A stretch of 64,000 nucleotides of DNA from Nocardia macrotermitis (lineage in GTDB: Bacteria; Actinomycetota; Actinomycetes; Mycobacteriales; Mycobacteriaceae). The translations under genes and the position numbers were made by a program. Positions within the stretch are counted from its first letter, which is position 1. Each line of letters starts with the position of its first letter. Location: assembly GCF_009604405.1 (NCBI RefSeq), contig NZ_WEGK01000002.1, forward strand, positions 62,001-126,000. Reading direction: 5' to 3'. The notes beneath the pieces are model-generated. The model had not been told where the DNA came from and did not search any database. It saw only the letters and a list, made by a program, of their open reading frames with translations. This document shows positions 52,101-61,370 of this stretch, piece by piece.

Positions 52101-52451
52101 GCGGCCGACACCGGTGCGGCCCCGCGCGCGCAGCGGCCCACGAGCGAGGGCTCGGGGGAGCGTTCCGGCGGTGGTTCGGTGACTCGCGCCACGCCCTCGA
52201 ACGACACCCCGCCGCCGCCCGACGACGATATTCCGCTGCCGGACGGGCCCGATCTCCCCGACGACCCGGGGCCGCAGGACTACTCGCCGGTAGGTTATGA
52301 CGGTGTCCCACCTGCGTCGACGCCGGAGGAGGAGCGGGAGATGCTCGCCGAGTCGGCGCATCCGGTCCCGCAGCAGGATCGCCGCGACCCCGATGAGGTG
52401 GCCTTGGAGCTGTTGCGCGCCGAGTTGGGTGCGACTCGGCTGGAGGCTTGA
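49155..52451 (+). CDS. dnaX: DNA polymerase III subunit gamma/tau, with an expanded linker
   Basis: A 1098-residue clamp-loader subunit, longer than usual (about 600-800 in relatives). The AAA+ part is complete: LYRKYRPASFAEVVGQEHV, Walker A GPRGCGKTSS (42-51), zinc-binding cysteines around CVEGPTSRPCGVCGSC, Walker B FIVDEAHM, sensor ATTEPDKVLPTIRSR. Domain III follows to about residue 400. A disordered linker (about 400-845), rich in Ser/Ala/Asp/Arg/Pro, contains two near-identical 46-residue repeats (461-506, 507-552) and decaying copies. A tau-type C-terminal domain follows (EVEAAWGDIRAKVREFGAAVHALL, then LAHQHAPLAQRL). GTG 49155 begins the invariant LYRKYRP region. It may also produce a short gamma form, but no slippery site was identified. 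Essential for replication. Confidence 0.95.
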   Translation: MALYRKYRPASFAEVVGQEHVTEPLSTALDTGRISHAYLFSGPRGCGKTSSARILARSLNCVEGPTSRPCGVCGSCVALGPGGPGNLDVIELDAASHGGVDDTRELRDRAFYAPAESRYRVFIVDEAHMVTTAGFNALLKIVEEPPAHLIFVFATTEPDKVLPTIRSRTHHYPFRLLPPATMRGLLGTICEQEGVPVEEAVYPLVIRAGGGSPRDSLSVLDQLLAGAGPEGVTYPRALSLLGVTDIALIDEAIEALANDDGAALFGTVDSVVEAGHDPRRFAGDLLERLRDLILLRAVPDAADRNLVTGPGDVLERMRDQAQRLGPAALTRYAELLHEGLGEMRGATAPRLLLEVICARMLLPVASDSESATLQRLERLERQMASGAIPTAPTAAAPTRTPAEADERPAPPAERPQSGPPRRRGAEALAAIRENRTGSPQPASNELDSPAQRPHPAQRAQSSGAESARVQPNSDAAAVSSARESMPDDVSAMRDPRSRSDSARPDRSSGAESARVQQGSDAAAVSSARESMPDDVSAMRDPRSRSDSARPDRSSDAESARVHRSSDSAARESMSDAVRDPGQRPQPDRPVSSSGVESPRAQQGSEDVSVTSLRGAMSDDASGAVSRMAADSQASAMSGPSGQRISDDAREPAAGASRLPAEGDSAAFAGEGRMISGETRRTERSPGGDTAADAQRRAAEPTRGVGSDSEPAVPQDDSSYSASPQPSEFAFSSGVSDTEYSAPQGDSGSSASFEPDRSSSGSVARERAGHSSDDAAQRDRAADEPVAPPSDAGSRMADASAADSRMADAPQASRAEESVQPPSDEFDSGAVDSGYPEEPEVPDVAEVDVPQEQPAVGGGNTLQEVEAAWGDIRAKVREFGAAVHALLSGASVGRMEGDTVVLAHQHAPLAQRLANPKYVEAVESAIEAVLGRRYGVRWEVAGASSAPAKAEPAARPQPAQGRSGPARSAEPPKFTRPSQARGAAADTGAAPRAQRPTSEGSGERSGGGSVTRATPSNDTPPPPDDDIPLPDGPDLPDDPGPQDYSPVGYDGVPPASTPEEEREMLAESAHPVPQQDRRDPDEVALELLRAELGATRLEA
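50535..50810 (+). repeat. Tandem 138-bp repeats inside dnaX
   Basis: Unit 1 (50535-50672) and unit 2 (50673-50810) are nearly identical; differences cluster in about 12 bases after GCTCGCGTGCAG. A diverged third unit starts at 50811 with TCGTCCGATGCGG, and a further partial one near 50931. The 138-bp period is 46 codons, so frame is kept. Recent slippage or unequal exchange is the likely cause. Confidence 0.93.
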
Positions 52452-52773
52452 CAGACACCCTCCCGACGACCTTAAGTTAACCGGAGTTCGCATACGGCTG
52501 TACTATGAACGGGTGGTCGTCAGCATCGGCGTTCCGAGGTTCTATGGTATGCCCAGGTGTACGGGTGCCCGGGATTCGGTGGGCCGATGCGTGCCGACGT
52601 TTGTACAGCGTTATACGACGGAACCGGGGCCACTTCGACCTGCGTGCGAGCGCGGGACCCGGGAGCGTCGCCGGAGACTAGAGCGGTCGGTCACAGGGCC
52701 GGTCGGCGAGGTTACCTGCAGCGATGCCGCACTGTGCGGTATCGGGGCACCGTAAGGAAGGAAAAACTCCGTT
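52452..52773. other. Leader region of fadA-fadB
   Basis: A 322-base stretch with no gene. A possible promoter has TTAACC (52477-52482) and TACTAT (52501-52506) separated by 18 bases. It ends with an AAGGAAGG ribosome site before ATG 52774. Confidence 0.4.
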
Positions 52774-53985
52774 ATGACCACAGAGGCCTACATTTTCGAG
52801 GCCATCCGCACTCCGCGTGGCCGCAACAAGAAGGGCTCGCTGCACTCGGTCAAGCCGATCGATCTGACGACCGGTCTGGTCAAGGAGCTGCGGAACCGTT
52901 TCCCCGACCTCGACGAGGATCGCATCTCGGACCTGATCTTCGGTGTCGTCTCGCCGCTCGGTGACCAGGGCGCCGACATCGCCCGCACCACGGTGCTGAC
53001 CGCGGGCCTGCCCGACACCGTCGGCGGCATCCAGATCAACCGCTTCTGCGCCTCGGGCCTCGAGGCCGTCAACCTGGCCGCGCAGAAGGTGCGCTCGGGC
53101 TTCGACGACCTGGTCATCGCCGGTGGCGTCGAGTCGATGTCCCGCGTGCCGATGGGTTCGGACGGCGGCGCGCTGTTCGCCGACCCGGTCACCTCGTACG
53201 ACAACTACATCGCCCCGCAGGGCATCGGCGCGGACCTGATCGCGACCATCGAGGGCTTCTCCCGCGAGGACGTCGACCGCTTCGCCGTACGCTCGCAGGA
53301 GCTCGCGGCCGCGGCCTGGACCGGCGGTTACTTCGCCAAGTCGGTCGTCCCGGTCAAGGACCTCAACGGCCTGACCATCCTGGACCACGACGAGCACATG
53401 CGTCCCGGCACCACCGTCGAGGATCTGGCCAAGCTCAAGCCCTCCTTCGCGACCATCGGTGAGATGGGCGGCTTCGACGCGGTGGCGCTGCAGAAGTACC
53501 ACTATGTGGAGTCCATCAACCACGTCCACCACGGCGGCAACAGCTCGGGCATCGTCGACGGCGCCGCGGTGGTGCTGGTCGGTTCCGAGGAGGCCGGCGC
53601 GGCTTCCGGTCTGACCCCGCGCGCCCGCATCGTGGCGACCGCCACCTCCGGCGCCGACGCCACCATCATGCTGACCGGCCCCACCCCGGCCACCCACAAG
53701 GTGCTGGCCAAGGCGGGTCTGAGCGCCGAGGACATCGACCTCTACGAGATCAACGAGGCGTTCGCGTCGGTCGCGCTGAAGTTCCAGAAGGACCTGAACA
53801 TCCCGGACGAGAAGCTGAACGTCAACGGCGGCGCCATCGCGATGGGCCACCCGCTGGGCGCCACCGGCGCGATGATCACCGGCACCATGGTCGACGAGTT
53901 GGAGCGCCGCAACGCCCGCTACGCCCTGCTGACCCTGTGCATCGGCGGCGGCATGGGCGTGGCCACCATCATCGAGCGCGTCTAA
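52774..53985 (+). CDS. fadA: Acetyl-CoA acyltransferase (beta-ketothiolase)
   Basis: A 403-residue thiolase that cleaves 3-ketoacyl-CoA to acetyl-CoA and a shortened acyl-CoA, the last step of beta-oxidation. The nucleophile is Cys92 in [12 protein letters not shown], the conserved His359 lies in [10 protein letters not shown], and Cys389 in [21 protein letters not shown] is also typical. The ATG has a strong AAGGAAGG ribosome site. It is 34 bases before fadB, an arrangement of the trifunctional complex genes. Codon use is strongly biased to preferred codons, suggesting high expression. Confidence 0.95.
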   Translation: MTTEAYIFEAIRTPRGRNKKGSLHSVKPIDLTTGLVKELRNRFPDLDEDRISDLIFGVVSPLGDQGADIARTTVLTAGLPDTVGGIQINRFCASGLEAVNLAAQKVRSGFDDLVIAGGVESMSRVPMGSDGGALFADPVTSYDNYIAPQGIGADLIATIEGFSREDVDRFAVRSQELAAAAWTGGYFAKSVVPVKDLNGLTILDHDEHMRPGTTVEDLAKLKPSFATIGEMGGFDAVALQKYHYVESINHVHHGGNSSGIVDGAAVVLVGSEEAGAASGLTPRARIVATATSGADATIMLTGPTPATHKVLAKAGLSAEDIDLYEINEAFASVALKFQKDLNIPDEKLNVNGGAIAMGHPLGATGAMITGTMVDELERRNARYALLTLCIGGGMGVATIIERV

Positions 53986-54019
53986 TCCACCAGACTTCCT
54001 TCAGGAGATACCAAATACA

Positions 54020-56164
54020 ATGAGCGACAACATGATTGCCTGGGAGAAGGACGCCGACGGCATCGTCGTGCTGACCATGGACGACCCGAACCAGGGCGCC
54101 AACACGATGAACGAGCTCTACAAGACCTCGATGTCGGCCACGGTGGACCGGCTCGAGGCCGAGAAGGACGACATCACGGGTGTCGTCATCACCTCGGCGA
54201 AGAAGACCTTCTTCGCCGGTGGCGACCTCAAGAACATGATGCAGACGGGCCCGGACGACGCGCCCGCCATCATGGAGGAGCTCACCGTCATCAAGGGTGC
54301 GCTGCGTCGGCTCGAGCAGCTGGGCAAGCCGGTCGTGTCCGCGATCAACGGCGCCGCCCTGGGTGGCGGCCTGGAGATCACCCTGGCCACGCACCACCGC
54401 ATCGCCGCGGACGTCAAGGGCCTCAAGCTGGGTCTGCCCGAGGTGAAGCTGGGCCTGCTGCCCGCCGGCGGCGGTGTCACCCGCACCGTGCGCAAGTTCG
54501 GCCTGCAGACCGCGCTGCTGCAGATCCTGTTGCAGGGCAACGAGTTCGACGCCAACAAGGCCAAGGGCATCGGCCTGGTCGACGAGGTCGTCGGCACCGT
54601 CGAGGAGCTGGTCCCGGCCGCGAAGGCGTGGATCAAGGCCAACCCGGACAAGGGTGTGCAGCCCTGGGACGTCAAGGGCTACAAGATCCCCGGCGGCACC
54701 CCGTCCAGCCCCGCGCTGGCCGCGAACCTGCCGGCCTTCCCGGCGAATCTGCGCAAGCAGCTCAAGGGCGCGAACATGCCGGCGCCGAAGAACATCATGG
54801 CCGCCGCGATCGAGGGCGCCCAGGTCGACTTCGACAACGCCTCGCTGATCGAGTCGCGCTACTTCGTCAACCTGCTGACCGGCCCGGTCGCGAAGAACAT
54901 GATCCAGGCGTTCTTCTTCGACCTGCAGTCGATCAACAACGGTGGTTCGCGTCCCAAGGACGTGCCCAAGCGTGAGATCAAGAAGGTCGGCGTGCTGGGC
55001 GCGGGCATGATGGGCGCGGGCATCGCGTACGTCTCCGCCAAGGCCGGTTACCAGGTCGTGCTGAAGGACGTCTCGATCGAGGCGGCCGAGCGCGGCAAGA
55101 ACTACTCGGAGAAGATCGAGGCCAAGGCCCTCTCGCGTGGCAAGACCACCGAGGAGAAGTCCAAGGAGCTGCTGGACCGCATCGTCCCGACCGCGGACGC
55201 CAAGGATCTGGCCGGCGTCGACTTCGTGATCGAGGCCGTCTTCGAGAACACCGAGCTCAAGCACAAGGTGTTCCAGGAGATCGAGGACATCGTCGAGCCC
55301 GACGCGCTGCTGGGTTCGAACACCTCGACCCTGCCGATCACCGGCCTGGCCGCGGGCGTCAAGCGTGAGCAGGACTTCATCGGCATCCACTTCTTCTCGC
55401 CCGTCGACAAGATGCCGCTGGTGGAGATCATCCGCGGTGAGAAGACCTCGGACGAGGCGCTGGCCCGGGTGTTCGACTACACCCTCGCGATCCGCAAGAC
55501 CCCGATCGTGGTCAACGACAGCCGTGGTTTCTTCACCTCGCGCGTCATCGGCACGTTCGTGAACGAGGCGATCGCGATGCTGCTCGAGGGCATCGAGCCG
55601 CAGACGATCGAGCAGGCGGGTCTGCAGGCGGGCTACCCGGCCGCGCCGTTGCAGCTGTCGGACGAGCTGAACCTCAAGCTCATGCAGAAGATCGCGAAGG
55701 AGACCGAGGAGGCCGCCAAGTCCGGTGACCTCACCATGGGCACCACGCGGCATCCGGCGCTGGACGTCATCGACTACATGGTGGCCGAGGGTCGTCCGGG
55801 TCGTCTCGAGAAGGCCGGTTTCTACGAGTACGACGAGGACGGCAAGCGCATCGGCCTGTGGAACGGGCTGCGTGAGCACTTCAAGACCAGCACCGAGGAG
55901 CGGGCTCCGTTCCAGGATCTGATCGACCGGATGCTGTTCGCCGAGGCGATCGAGACGCAGAAGTGCTTCGACGAGGGTGTGCTGACCACCACCGCGGACG
56001 CGAACATCGGTTCGATCTTCGGTATCGGTTTCCCGGCGTGGACCGGTGGCGTGCACCAGTTCATCGTGGGTTACCCGGGTGGACAGGCGGCCTTCGTGGC
56101 TCGCGCCGATGATCTGGCCGCCAAGTACGGCGACCGTTTCCAGGTGCCCGCCTCGCTGCGCTGA
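54020..56164 (+). CDS. fadB: Fatty acid oxidation complex alpha subunit
   Basis: A 714-residue two-domain enzyme. The N-terminal enoyl-CoA hydratase/isomerase part (1 to about 300) has SAKKTFFAGGDLKNM and the oxyanion-hole/catalytic region NGAALGGGLEITLATHHRIAA, LGLPEVKLGLLPAGGG. The 3-hydroxyacyl-CoA dehydrogenase part has the NAD fold GVLGAGMMGAGIA (about 323-335), SNTSTLPIT, and GIHFFSPVDKMPLVEII with the catalytic His. A C-terminal helical domain ends with FGIGFPAWTGGVHQFI. Together with FadA it carries out steps two to four of beta-oxidation. ATG 54020 is preceded by CAGGAGATA. Confidence 0.95.
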   Translation: MSDNMIAWEKDADGIVVLTMDDPNQGANTMNELYKTSMSATVDRLEAEKDDITGVVITSAKKTFFAGGDLKNMMQTGPDDAPAIMEELTVIKGALRRLEQLGKPVVSAINGAALGGGLEITLATHHRIAADVKGLKLGLPEVKLGLLPAGGGVTRTVRKFGLQTALLQILLQGNEFDANKAKGIGLVDEVVGTVEELVPAAKAWIKANPDKGVQPWDVKGYKIPGGTPSSPALAANLPAFPANLRKQLKGANMPAPKNIMAAAIEGAQVDFDNASLIESRYFVNLLTGPVAKNMIQAFFFDLQSINNGGSRPKDVPKREIKKVGVLGAGMMGAGIAYVSAKAGYQVVLKDVSIEAAERGKNYSEKIEAKALSRGKTTEEKSKELLDRIVPTADAKDLAGVDFVIEAVFENTELKHKVFQEIEDIVEPDALLGSNTSTLPITGLAAGVKREQDFIGIHFFSPVDKMPLVEIIRGEKTSDEALARVFDYTLAIRKTPIVVNDSRGFFTSRVIGTFVNEAIAMLLEGIEPQTIEQAGLQAGYPAAPLQLSDELNLKLMQKIAKETEEAAKSGDLTMGTTRHPALDVIDYMVAEGRPGRLEKAGFYEYDEDGKRIGLWNGLREHFKTSTEERAPFQDLIDRMLFAEAIETQKCFDEGVLTTTADANIGSIFGIGFPAWTGGVHQFIVGYPGGQAAFVARADDLAAKYGDRFQVPASLR

Positions 56165-56348
56165 ATCGAGTTCCGGCGGTTGCCACGGTAACCGCCGGTA
56201 GCGGTCACGACGGCCCGGACCTCCGCTGATGCGGTGGTTCGGGCCGTTCGCGTTCGGGGTGGTCGGGGCGCGCGCGGGCGGGAATTGCGGACGCGCGGTG
56301 CTCGCGCGAGCTACGTTGGACTCAGCGGAGACATCGAGGACGGTTCCC

Positions 56349-59300
56349 ATGAATGCACGCAGGGACGAGGTCCGCGGTACGCCCGAGGAGTCGAACACGC
56401 AGCAGTATCAACCGGTCACCATCGCCGAGGAGCTCGGGGCGCTGGGGTTGTTCGATGCCGAGGAGATCGGCCGCGGTGGATTCGGGGTCGTGTATCGCTG
56501 TGTCCAGAAGTCGTTGAGCCGCACGGTCGCGGTGAAGGTGTTGTCCGCTGTATTCGATGACGGCGCTTCCGAGGACCCTGCGCGGTTACGCAAGCTGCCT
56601 TCTCCGGGTCCGCCGGGCGCGCCGATGATCGACGCGGAGAGCCGGGAGCGGTTCCTGCGTGAGGAACATGCGATGGGCCGGTTGTCCGGTCATCCCAATA
56701 TCGTCGACGTGTTGCAGGTGGATGTGACCGCGAGCGGGATGCCGTGCCTGGTGATGCCCTATGCGGTGCACGGTTCGCTGGAGCAGCTGGTGCGCGACAA
56801 CGGGCCGTTGAGCTGGTCGGATACCTTGCGGGTCGGGGTGAAGCTGGCGGGGGCGATCGAGAGTGCGCATCGGGTGCAGGTGCTGCATCGCGATGTGAAG
56901 CCGGCGAATGTGCTGCTGAGCCGGTACGGCGAACCGCAGTTGACCGATTTCGGGATCGCGCGGATTCCGGGCGGGTTCCGGACCTCCACGGCGATGATCA
57001 CCGGGTCGCCCGCGTTCACCGCGCCCGAGGTGCTCAAGGGGCAGGACGCCACCGTGCGCTCGGACGTCTACGGGCTGGGTGCGACGTTGTTCGCGCTGCT
57101 CACCGGGCATGCGGCGTACGAGCGGCAGTCGGGAGAGAAGATCGTCGCACAGTTCCTGCGGATCACCACCCAGCCGGTGCCGGATCTGCGCGCGCAGGAC
57201 ATTCCCGCCGATGTGGCCGCCGCGATCGAGCAGGCCATGTCGGTGGATCCGGACGATCGGCCCGCCTCGGCGCTGGAGTTCGGCGAGCTGCTGCGCGCGG
57301 TGCAGCACGATCACGGGCAGCAGCCCGACGAGATGGCGTTGCTGAATCCGGGGCCGGATCCGAATCTCCCCGGGGTGCAGGGGAATACGCCCTCTCGTAC
57401 GGGGATGCTGTCCAGCGGTCCGCGCACGGTGCTGACGCTGCGTTCGGACGTTGCGCCGAACAGCGCCGTACCACCCACTGCCGCAACGAAATTCCGGCCG
57501 CCGACACCGACGCGCGAACCGTTGTCGCGGCCGCGTCTGCTGGAAATGCTGCGGGCGGGTGATCGGCGGCGGCTGGCGTTCATCCACGGCCCGGCCGGTT
57601 TCGGCAAGAGCACGTTGGCCGCGCAGTGGCAGGCCGAACTGGCCGCGGGCGGAAACGCGGTGGCGTGGATAGGGATCGACCGCGACGACGACAACGAGGT
57701 GTGGCTGCTCGCGCATCTGGTGCACGCGATCCGGCGGGTGTGCCCGGATATCGGGGCCGGGCTCGAACAGGTGCTCGAGGAACGCTCGGATGAGGCTGTG
57801 CCGTATGCGATCTCGACGTTGATCGACGAGATCCACGCCGCCGGGCGGACCGTGGTGGTGATCATCGAGGACTGGCACCGGATCACCGACGCCGGGGCGC
57901 AGCGGGCGATGGATACGTTGCTGGACAACGGATGTCACCATCTGCGATTCGTGATCACCGCGCGGGAGCGGGCCGGGTTGCCGCTGAGCCGCCTGCGGGT
58001 GCGGGACGAACTGGTCGAGATCGGCGCGGTGGATCTGCGTCTCACGCCCTCGGAGATGCGACGGATTCTGGTGGAGCGCAACGGGTTCGAGCTGACCGAG
58101 ACGCAGCTGGAGCGGATCGGGCGGGCCACCGGCGGCTGGCCCGCGGCGATCGCGCTGGTGGGTCTGGCGTTGCGGGCGCGGGCGAACGGGCGGGAGGACA
58201 GCGGCGCCGCGGTGTCGGAGGTGGACACCGATCGACTGATCGGCCATCTGTCCGAGCGCAACGAGCCGATCGGCGAATATCTCGCCGAGAACGTCCTGGA
58301 CGCGCTCGAACCCCGGATGCTGAAATTCCTGATGTCCCTGTCCGCGACCGAGAAGGTGTGCGGCTCCCTGGCCGCCGCGGTGAGCGGGGAGGCCGACGCC
58401 GAGGATCTGCTCGAACAGGCGTGCAGCCGTGAGCTTTTCGTGCGACGCCTGGATCATGACCCCGGTTGGTTCCGGTTGCAGCCGCTGTTCGCCGAGCAAC
58501 TGCGCACCCGTCTCGAACGCGAATCGCCGGGCGCGTCGAAGAGCCTGCACCGCAAGGCTTCCCGCTGGTACGCCGAACATCAGCTGCTGCGCAAATCGGT
58601 GGACCACGCGCTGGCCGCGACCGATCTGAAACTGGCGCTGGATCTGCTCGAGGGCGGTGGGATGGATCTGATCGACACCTCGAAACTGGCCACGCTGCTC
58701 GGTTCGGTGTCCAAACTGCCGGTGCAGCAGGTCGCGACGCGGTCCAAACTGATGCTGGCGTTGGCGCGGGCGAATATCAATCTGCAACAGTCCAGTGCCG
58801 CGCGCACCGCGCTGGGACGGGTGAGCAGTATGTTGGCCCGCACCGCACCCGACGACGCCGACACCGTCCGGCAGCGCTGCGAGGCGGATGTGCTGGCGGC
58901 CGCCGATCTGGTCGCCCGGGACCGCACCGACGGTGTGGCGGAACGGGTTTCGGACACCTTGGCCGCCGCCACCGAACTGCCCGCCTGGACCGTGTCCACC
59001 GCCGCGAATCTGATGTCGTACCTGCGGCTGTGCGATTTCGATTTCGACGGTGTGCGCGATATGCAGGAGTGGGCGAGGCCGTATCACGCGCGTTCCAAGG
59101 AGCCGCTGGGCGAGGTGCTCGGGCTGCTGAACCGAGGGGCGGCCGCCTACGAGCAGCTCGACATCGACACGGCCACAACGTGTTACGAGCGGGCATGGCA
59201 GGTCGCGCGGGATCGCTCGGGCCCGCGTTCGCATGCTGCGCGCGCGGCCGCCGCGCTGCTGGGCGAGGTGCGGTACCGGCGCGGGGACCTGGACGCGGCC

Positions 59301-60029
59301 GAGGAGCTGCTGGACGAGAGCCATCAGCTGGTCGCGCGGGTGGGGCCCGCGGACTTCATGATCACCACGTTCGTGATCGGCTCGCGGGTGAAATCCGCAC
59401 GCGGGGACACCGAAACCGCCGCCGCCCGCCTGATCGAGGGCGCTCGGCTCGCAGCCGATCGCAGGCTGCCCCGGCTGGCCGCGCACATCCGCGCCGAACA
59501 GTTGCGCCTCGGGCTCGCGCTCGATGCGCCGACTCCCTTGGGCGACAAGGGATTGCGTCCGATCCGGCATCTCACCGGAACTGCCGCGCTGACCGCCGAG
59601 GCCGAGGAACTCGCCGCGGTCCGCGCACTGCTGGCGCGCGGCGCCGCGCACGGCGGCCTCGACACGTCGCGGGGTTACGACCCGTACTTCGGCAGCGCCG
59701 ATTTCGCCCCGCTCGGCATCGACGACTCGGCCGTCAAACGAGCCCGCGCACTCTACAGCCGCATCGTCGAACAGCACCGCCCCCGTGCGCAATTGGACAC
59801 CGCGCTGCTGCTCGCCGAATGCCTCTGCGCCGCGGGCTGGACCGGCGAATCCATCGCCACCCTCACCCCGGTCGTGGTCCGCTGCGCCGAACTGGGCTGG
59901 CGCAGACCGCTTCTGGACGCCGGACCCCGGGTGCTGTCCATCCTGCACTCGATGCGCAACGAAATGCTCCTGGGCACAGAGCATTCCGAGATCACCGAGG
60001 AAACCCACCGCTTCCTGAACTCACTCTGA
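56349..60029 (+). CDS. pknK: PknK-type serine/threonine kinase with a regulatory ATPase
   Basis: A 1226-residue soluble signalling protein. The kinase domain spans about 30-300: glycine loop IGRGGFGVVYR, HRDVKPANVL near residue 180 with catalytic Asp, DFGIARIPGG, and SPAFTAPEVL. A Thr/Pro-rich linker leads to a MalT/STAND-like ATPase with Walker A GPAGFGKST (about 414-422), VVVIIEDWHRIT and a winged-helix/TPR-like C-terminal half. This is the layout of mycobacterial PknK, which links kinase signalling to growth and translation control. No C-terminal LuxR helix-turn-helix is evident. ATG 56349 was chosen over longer upstream options. It stands 184 bases after fadB. Confidence 0.92.
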   Translation: MNARRDEVRGTPEESNTQQYQPVTIAEELGALGLFDAEEIGRGGFGVVYRCVQKSLSRTVAVKVLSAVFDDGASEDPARLRKLPSPGPPGAPMIDAESRERFLREEHAMGRLSGHPNIVDVLQVDVTASGMPCLVMPYAVHGSLEQLVRDNGPLSWSDTLRVGVKLAGAIESAHRVQVLHRDVKPANVLLSRYGEPQLTDFGIARIPGGFRTSTAMITGSPAFTAPEVLKGQDATVRSDVYGLGATLFALLTGHAAYERQSGEKIVAQFLRITTQPVPDLRAQDIPADVAAAIEQAMSVDPDDRPASALEFGELLRAVQHDHGQQPDEMALLNPGPDPNLPGVQGNTPSRTGMLSSGPRTVLTLRSDVAPNSAVPPTAATKFRPPTPTREPLSRPRLLEMLRAGDRRRLAFIHGPAGFGKSTLAAQWQAELAAGGNAVAWIGIDRDDDNEVWLLAHLVHAIRRVCPDIGAGLEQVLEERSDEAVPYAISTLIDEIHAAGRTVVVIIEDWHRITDAGAQRAMDTLLDNGCHHLRFVITARERAGLPLSRLRVRDELVEIGAVDLRLTPSEMRRILVERNGFELTETQLERIGRATGGWPAAIALVGLALRARANGREDSGAAVSEVDTDRLIGHLSERNEPIGEYLAENVLDALEPRMLKFLMSLSATEKVCGSLAAAVSGEADAEDLLEQACSRELFVRRLDHDPGWFRLQPLFAEQLRTRLERESPGASKSLHRKASRWYAEHQLLRKSVDHALAATDLKLALDLLEGGGMDLIDTSKLATLLGSVSKLPVQQVATRSKLMLALARANINLQQSSAARTALGRVSSMLARTAPDDADTVRQRCEADVLAAADLVARDRTDGVAERVSDTLAAATELPAWTVSTAANLMSYLRLCDFDFDGVRDMQEWARPYHARSKEPLGEVLGLLNRGAAAYEQLDIDTATTCYERAWQVARDRSGPRSHAARAAAALLGEVRYRRGDLDAAEELLDESHQLVARVGPADFMITTFVIGSRVKSARGDTETAAARLIEGARLAADRRLPRLAAHIRAEQLRLGLALDAPTPLGDKGLRPIRHLTGTAALTAEAEELAAVRALLARGAAHGGLDTSRGYDPYFGSADFAPLGIDDSAVKRARALYSRIVEQHRPRAQLDTALLLAECLCAAGWTGESIATLTPVVVRCAELGWRRPLLDAGPRVLSILHSMRNEMLLGTEHSEITEETHRFLNSL

Positions 60030-60053
60030 GGCCGGGAGAACGCGGAAGCGCGC

Positions 60054-61370
60054 TCAGGCGTTCCACCACGGACGCAGCGGCACGTCCCAGGTCTGGTTCG
60101 GGCCCAGCTTCACGCCCAGAACCTGGTGCAGCTGAACGACATTGCGTTCGAAGCCCAGCCGGCTACCGGCCATGTACAGGCCCCACACCTTGGCGGTGCC
60201 CTCGCCGACCTCCGCGACGCAGGCGTCCCAGTTGGCGACCAGGTTCTTGCACCATTCGGCGAGGGTCAGCGCGTAGTGCGGGCGCAGGTTCTCCTCGTGC
60301 AGGACCTCGAGGCCGGTGTTCTGGATGTCGGAGATGATCCGGCCCGAACCGATCAGCTCACCGTCGGGGAACACGTAGCGGTCGATGAAATCCCCGGCGC
60401 GCGTGGTGCGGGTGTTGTCGTGGCGGGTGATGGTGTGGTTCAGGAACAGCCCGCCCTCGCGCAGCTTGCTCTTGATGAAACCGAAGTACGACGGGTAGTT
60501 CTGCACCCCGATGTGTTCGGTCAGGCCGATCGAGGACAGCGCGTCGAAATCGGATTCCCGCACGTCGCGGTAGTCGGAGTGGCGCACCTCGGCCAGTTCC
60601 GAGAGGCCCTCCTCGGCGATCTTGCGCTGCGCCCACTCGGCCTGTTCGGCCGAGAGCGTCGCGCCGATCACCCGCACACCGCGCTTGGCCGCGTACCGCA
60701 CCATTCCGCCCCAGCCGCAACCGATGTCGAGCAGCCGGTCGCCCGCCTTCAGCTTCAGCTTGTCGAAGACCAAGCGGTACTTGTTCTCCTGCGCCTCCTC
60801 GAGCGTCATGCCCTCGTCCTCGTAGCAGGCGCAGGTGTACGTCATGGACGGGCCCAGCACGTACTCGTAGAAGGTGTTGGAGACGTCGTAGTGGTGGTGA
60901 ATCGACTCGGCGTCACGGGTTTTCGAGTGCCGCAGCCCTTCCAGGGCGATGCGCCGCCAGCGCGGCACGGTCTCCTGCGGCGGCGGCGCGATGGGCTTGA
61001 GCGCGTCCCAGCCGAGCGAGCGGGCGATGGTCACCAGCTCCAGCGCCGAGGGCCGCTGGAACTTCAATTCGCCCATGGCACGCAGGATTTCGTACGGGTC
61101 ACCCGGGTGGATGCCCTCCGCGGCCATGTCACCGGAGATGTACGCGCGGGCCATGCCCAGGTCGCCGGGCGCGGTGGCGATGTAGTTGATACCGCGCGGG
61201 TTCAGGATCTCGAGTGCGAATTCTGAATCCTTCGGCCCGGTGCTGCTGCCGTCGTGCGCGGAGAAGCGGATCGGTACCTCGCCGTCCACGAGGGTTTCGA
61301 AGATCTCGGCAATGCTGAGTTTCGTCCCGAGCTCCGCGAAAACATCGGAGCGATCCTTGAATGTGGTCAT
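60054..61370 (-). CDS. CFA-synthase-like SAM methyltransferase
   Basis: A 438-residue SAM-dependent enzyme of the cyclopropane/methyl fatty acid synthase family. The SAM motif LLDIGCGWGG is at 213-222; HHYDVSNTFYEYVLGPSMTY (159-178) is the family's HYDxSN-FY region, and the C-terminal EEGL..HTI and YVFPDGEL blocks are present. It acts on unsaturated acyl chains in phospholipids, making cyclopropane or methyl-branched (tuberculostearic-type) chains. It overlaps the FAD oxidoreductase gene by 4 bp. The pair resembles M. tuberculosis Rv3720/Rv3719, and also the TmsB/TmsA (BfaB/BfaA) pair that makes 10-methyl fatty acids: methyltransferase first adds a methylene, flavoprotein reduces it. Which pair this is cannot be decided by eye. 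Confidence 0.9.
   Translation of the reverse strand: MTTFKDRSDVFAELGTKLSIAEIFETLVDGEVPIRFSAHDGSSTGPKDSEFALEILNPRGINYIATAPGDLGMARAYISGDMAAEGIHPGDPYEILRAMGELKFQRPSALELVTIARSLGWDALKPIAPPPQETVPRWRRIALEGLRHSKTRDAESIHHHYDVSNTFYEYVLGPSMTYTCACYEDEGMTLEEAQENKYRLVFDKLKLKAGDRLLDIGCGWGGMVRYAAKRGVRVIGATLSAEQAEWAQRKIAEEGLSELAEVRHSDYRDVRESDFDALSSIGLTEHIGVQNYPSYFGFIKSKLREGGLFLNHTITRHDNTRTTRAGDFIDRYVFPDGELIGSGRIISDIQNTGLEVLHEENLRPHYALTLAEWCKNLVANWDACVAEVGEGTAKVWGLYMAGSRLGFERNVVQLHQVLGVKLGPNQTWDVPLRPWWNA

Noticed and set aside
53969..56398. A minus-strand open frame of about 800 codons opposite fadB
   Set aside because: fadB motifs and strong codon bias identify the plus strand as coding.
56586..60008. A minus-strand open frame of over 1,100 codons opposite pknK
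   Set aside because: Antisense to a gene with full kinase and ATPase motifs; composition is that of a shadow frame.
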